Below are positions 62,227-64,000 of a stretch of 64,000 bases of DNA, in pieces. The notes below the pieces were generated by a model. The model did no database searches, had not been told where the DNA came from, and was given only the letters and a program-made list of their open reading frames with translations. Within the stretch, counting starts at the first letter, position 1. Every line of letters starts with the position of its first letter. Origin of the DNA: Hyaloscypha bicolor E (lineage: Eukaryota > Ascomycota > Leotiomycetes > Helotiales > Hyaloscyphaceae); contig NW_020194628.1 of NCBI RefSeq assembly GCF_002865645.1, positions 1,612,001 to 1,676,000 on the forward strand. Reading direction: 5' to 3'. The position numbers and the translations under genes were made by a program.

Positions 62227-62615
62227 ATGGCTCCCAGAAACGGAGTCATCGGATTCTCGATGGCAGGGCCTCCGGCCGCCAAGTCTCCCGCCGCCGCCGC
62301 CCCCTCAGCTCCTGCTCCTCCTCCTCCTCCCACACTACCACTGCCACGGCCACCGCGGCCACTGCAGCATGACCCTCCGACCTGCTCCTCCTCCTCCTCC
62401 TCCTCCTGCTCTTGCTCCAGCTCCTGCTCCCACTCCTGTCCCTGGTCCTGGTCCTGGTCCTGGTTCTGCCCCTGCTGTCGTCGACGATCCCATGGACTGG
62501 GAGCAGACCGGGGACGAAATGGAGTGGATATACGACCGGACCGAGTTTTACTGGACCCCGTGGGACCGGCCGCGCCGGATCCTCTGGGTAGAGCCGTGGC
62601 CGTGGTGGCTGTGAG
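62227..62615 (+). CDS. Low-complexity Pro/Ser-rich ORF, frame uncertain
   Basis: The start ATG has a good context (CAACAATGGC). Frame 1 gives MAPRNGVIGFSMAGPPAAKS, then Pro-rich, then CSSSSSSSCSCSSSC. Frame 2, open over the same CTCCTC repeats, gives Pro-rich sequence ending DDPMDWEQTGDEMEWIYDRT and a Trp/Pro-rich tail (stop at 62612-62614), which looks more like a real protein end. A good 52-nt intron (GTAAGA at 62616 to TTTCAG at 62667) follows. Frame 1 would splice into CRLEAFLLFLCFS and stop at 62710; frame 2 ends before it. Either a repeat-length indel has shifted a real gene or one frame is chance. No family. Confidence 0.35.
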
Positions 62616-62837
62616 GTAAGAACCCACCTTCCTTTTATGTTTACATTTCGTCTCCTGTTTGTTTCAGTTGTCGTTTGGAAGCCTTCCTTCTTTTCTTGTG
62701 CTTTTCATGATTTTTGGGACGAAAAGCTGCCGTCGTTGAGTTTCATGAGAGAGTTCTCGAGTTTCCTGCATATTCTGGCACTTCTTCGATGCAGGAAAGC
62801 ATGATCCCTCCTTCTTTGTCTCCTGCACACTCCAAGA

Positions 62838-63188
62838 ATGGCTTCGTTTGAGCTTGAAATTCACCCAAATCAAATTTTCTTTCTCTTTGCATTCACTTCA
62901 CCGTGGACGGTATCTCACGACTCAAAGTGGAGTTATGCGCACTTGAGCTTTCTCGATCTCTTCCCCTTATCAACATCCAACATCAATTTCTTGGAACCCA
63001 CGCTTACATGGACGAATGCGAACAGCAGACAGCAACCTCTACCTACTATGTCACAATCTACGTCGTCGACTTCGCCACAGCCACAACAACCTCTACCTAG
63101 TATGTCACAATCTACGTCTTCGACTTCGTCTTCGTCACAGCCACAACAACCTCTACCTAGTAACCCTCTGCAAGCTCTGCAATGGTAA
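62838..63188 (+). CDS. Hypothetical ORF with Ser/Gln/Pro repeats overlapping the BTB start
   Basis: 116 codons. The second half has two copies of QPLPxMSQSTSSTS followed by QPQQ, from a 54-60 bp tandem DNA repeat at about 63036-63165. Its stop TAA (63186-63188) overlaps the BTB gene start ATG (63182) as ATGGTAA. It may be an upstream ORF, the shifted N-terminus of the BTB protein, or chance. No spliced form joins it to the BTB frame with an intron of usable length. Confidence 0.25.
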   Translation: MASFELEIHPNQIFFLFAFTSPWTVSHDSKWSYAHLSFLDLFPLSTSNINFLEPTLTWTNANSRQQPLPTMSQSTSSTSPQPQQPLPSMSQSTSSTSSSSQPQQPLPSNPLQALQW

Positions 63189-63955
63189 GTCTTCCCCCGT
63201 CCAGCTCTCCCGACTCTCAGCACCTCATATTCCAAGATCAAAATTTGAGAAACGTGCTGACCTTCGCTAGTTCTCTAATATCCGGCAAATTCTCCGATCT
63301 GACCATCGCACACAGTACTAGGCGTTGGAAAGCCCACAAAGTCGTCATTTGTTCGCAGTCACCTGTTCTTGAGGCTATGATCGAGCATCTTCCCCCGACT
63401 GTCTCCATTCTCTACCTCGACGACTACGACCACGAAGCCGTCTGTTCCATGATGGAGTACCTATACTCGACCAATTACGATACAATCGACCACGAACCCG
63501 ATTTCTCATTACCTCGTCACATCAAAGTCTTCTGTCTCTCTGTCATGCTCTCGATCTCCGGTCTGGAAGACCTCGCTGCGAAAAAGTTTGGATCCACTCT
63601 TCTCACTCATGTCAAGGACCTCGATGTCTACTTCAGATCTGTCAAAGACATCTACGACTCTACTACTTCCGAGCATCCTGCCTTACGTCTCATTGTCATC
63701 GAAGCGGCGGTCACCGAACTTCCCAATCTTATCAACGAGTCTCGCTTCTTCGATCTCAGCAGTGCGGTCAAGGGCTTCCAGGCGGATATATACCTCTTCT
63801 TGATGAACCATCCTTCAAGACCTATTCAGACGGAAACGGAGTATGTGTTTGCTGAGCTTTGTGACGAATGCGGACCAAGAGCGGATGATGACGGTTATGA
63901 GGTTTCGACTGAATGCAAGGGCTGCGGAAAGGTGAAAACACTGGAGTTCTATTAG
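63182..63955 (+). CDS. BTB/POZ-domain protein with C-terminal CxxC pairs, 257 aa
   Basis: One uninterrupted frame from ATG 63182. Residues about 20-120 form a BTB domain: FSDLTI, KAHKVVICSQSPVLEAMI, IYLDDYDHEAVCSMMEYLYSTNY. A helical region follows (about 125-215). The end has CDEC and CKGC about 20 residues apart, a possible zinc ribbon. BTB proteins pair with themselves or with cullin-3 type ligases; a BACK domain is not evident. A GTAAGT right after the ATG and CAG at 63220 look like splice sites, but the implied intron is 36 nt and a codon multiple, so I keep the unspliced start. The upstream ORF with Ser/Gln/Pro repeats ends in the overlapping ATGGTAA. Partner and pathway unknown. Confidence 0.85.
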   Translation: MVSLPPSSSPDSQHLIFQDQNLRNVLTFASSLISGKFSDLTIAHSTRRWKAHKVVICSQSPVLEAMIEHLPPTVSILYLDDYDHEAVCSMMEYLYSTNYDTIDHEPDFSLPRHIKVFCLSVMLSISGLEDLAAKKFGSTLLTHVKDLDVYFRSVKDIYDSTTSEHPALRLIVIEAAVTELPNLINESRFFDLSSAVKGFQADIYLFLMNHPSRPIQTETEYVFAELCDECGPRADDDGYEVSTECKGCGKVKTLEFY

Positions 63956-64000
63956 GGTTGCGCTTACTTGATTTCCTCTCATGTACATAGCTTTCTGCTT

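Noticed and set aside
63185..63220. Intron GTAAGT...CAG right after the BTB ATG
   Set aside because: 36 nt is below the intron size seen in this window and is a codon multiple, so the frame is open through it.

Overview
The window reads as genomic DNA of a filamentous ascomycete (Pezizomycotina). Genes carry short 44-60 nt introns with GTRNGT donors, CTRAC-like branch points and YAG acceptors. The protein families are typical of that group: CNT nucleoside transporter, P450, APC and AAAP permeases, fungal rhodopsin-domain protein, BTB protein. A long AT-rich block looks saturated by repeat-induced point mutation (RIP). I cannot fix class or genus.

Layout. Bases 1-165 are the edge of one AT-rich block. 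166-5037 holds a secreted glycoside-hydrolase-like gene (883-2766, apparently one base short) and a weak ORF. 5040-34537 is one AT-rich block with imperfect terminal inverted repeats flanked by TA on both sides. Inside it exact boundaries with 5-bp target-site duplications (TSDs) can be read for four insertions: a Ty1/copia-like element (7456-20885, minus strand, TSD AGTAA); a Ty3/gypsy-like element nested in it (12825-19719, minus, TSD ATTCT); a GC-richer solo LTR nested in that one and splitting its integrase (14386-14645, TSD CTAGA); and a chromodomain Ty3/gypsy element (25916-32909, plus, TSD GTTTT). There is also a roughly 0.5-kb inverted-repeat element (6276-6786). Subtracting these leaves about 8.5 kb of TA-flanked host element with the ruined end of a plus-strand gene next to the right terminal repeat. 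It does not match a family I recognise.

34540-40075 is gene-poor and holds small inverted repeats and a dead Zn2Cys6 zinc-cluster start. 40076-56455 is a normal gene stretch: CNT nucleoside transporter (-), cytochrome P450 (-), APC permease (-), fungal rhodopsin-domain receptor-like protein (+) and AAAP amino-acid transporter (-). Exons were placed by reading splice sites and frames. All five give intact proteins of usual length (600, 502, 526, 380 and 599 aa). Three of the five are nutrient transporters, but nothing shows they act together.

56456-63955 has long non-coding stretches, a cysteine-rich single-pass membrane protein (59914-60843), a low-complexity ORF of uncertain frame (62227-62615) and a BTB/POZ protein with two C-terminal CxxC pairs (63182-63955). 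No tRNA, rRNA or CRISPR array was found.
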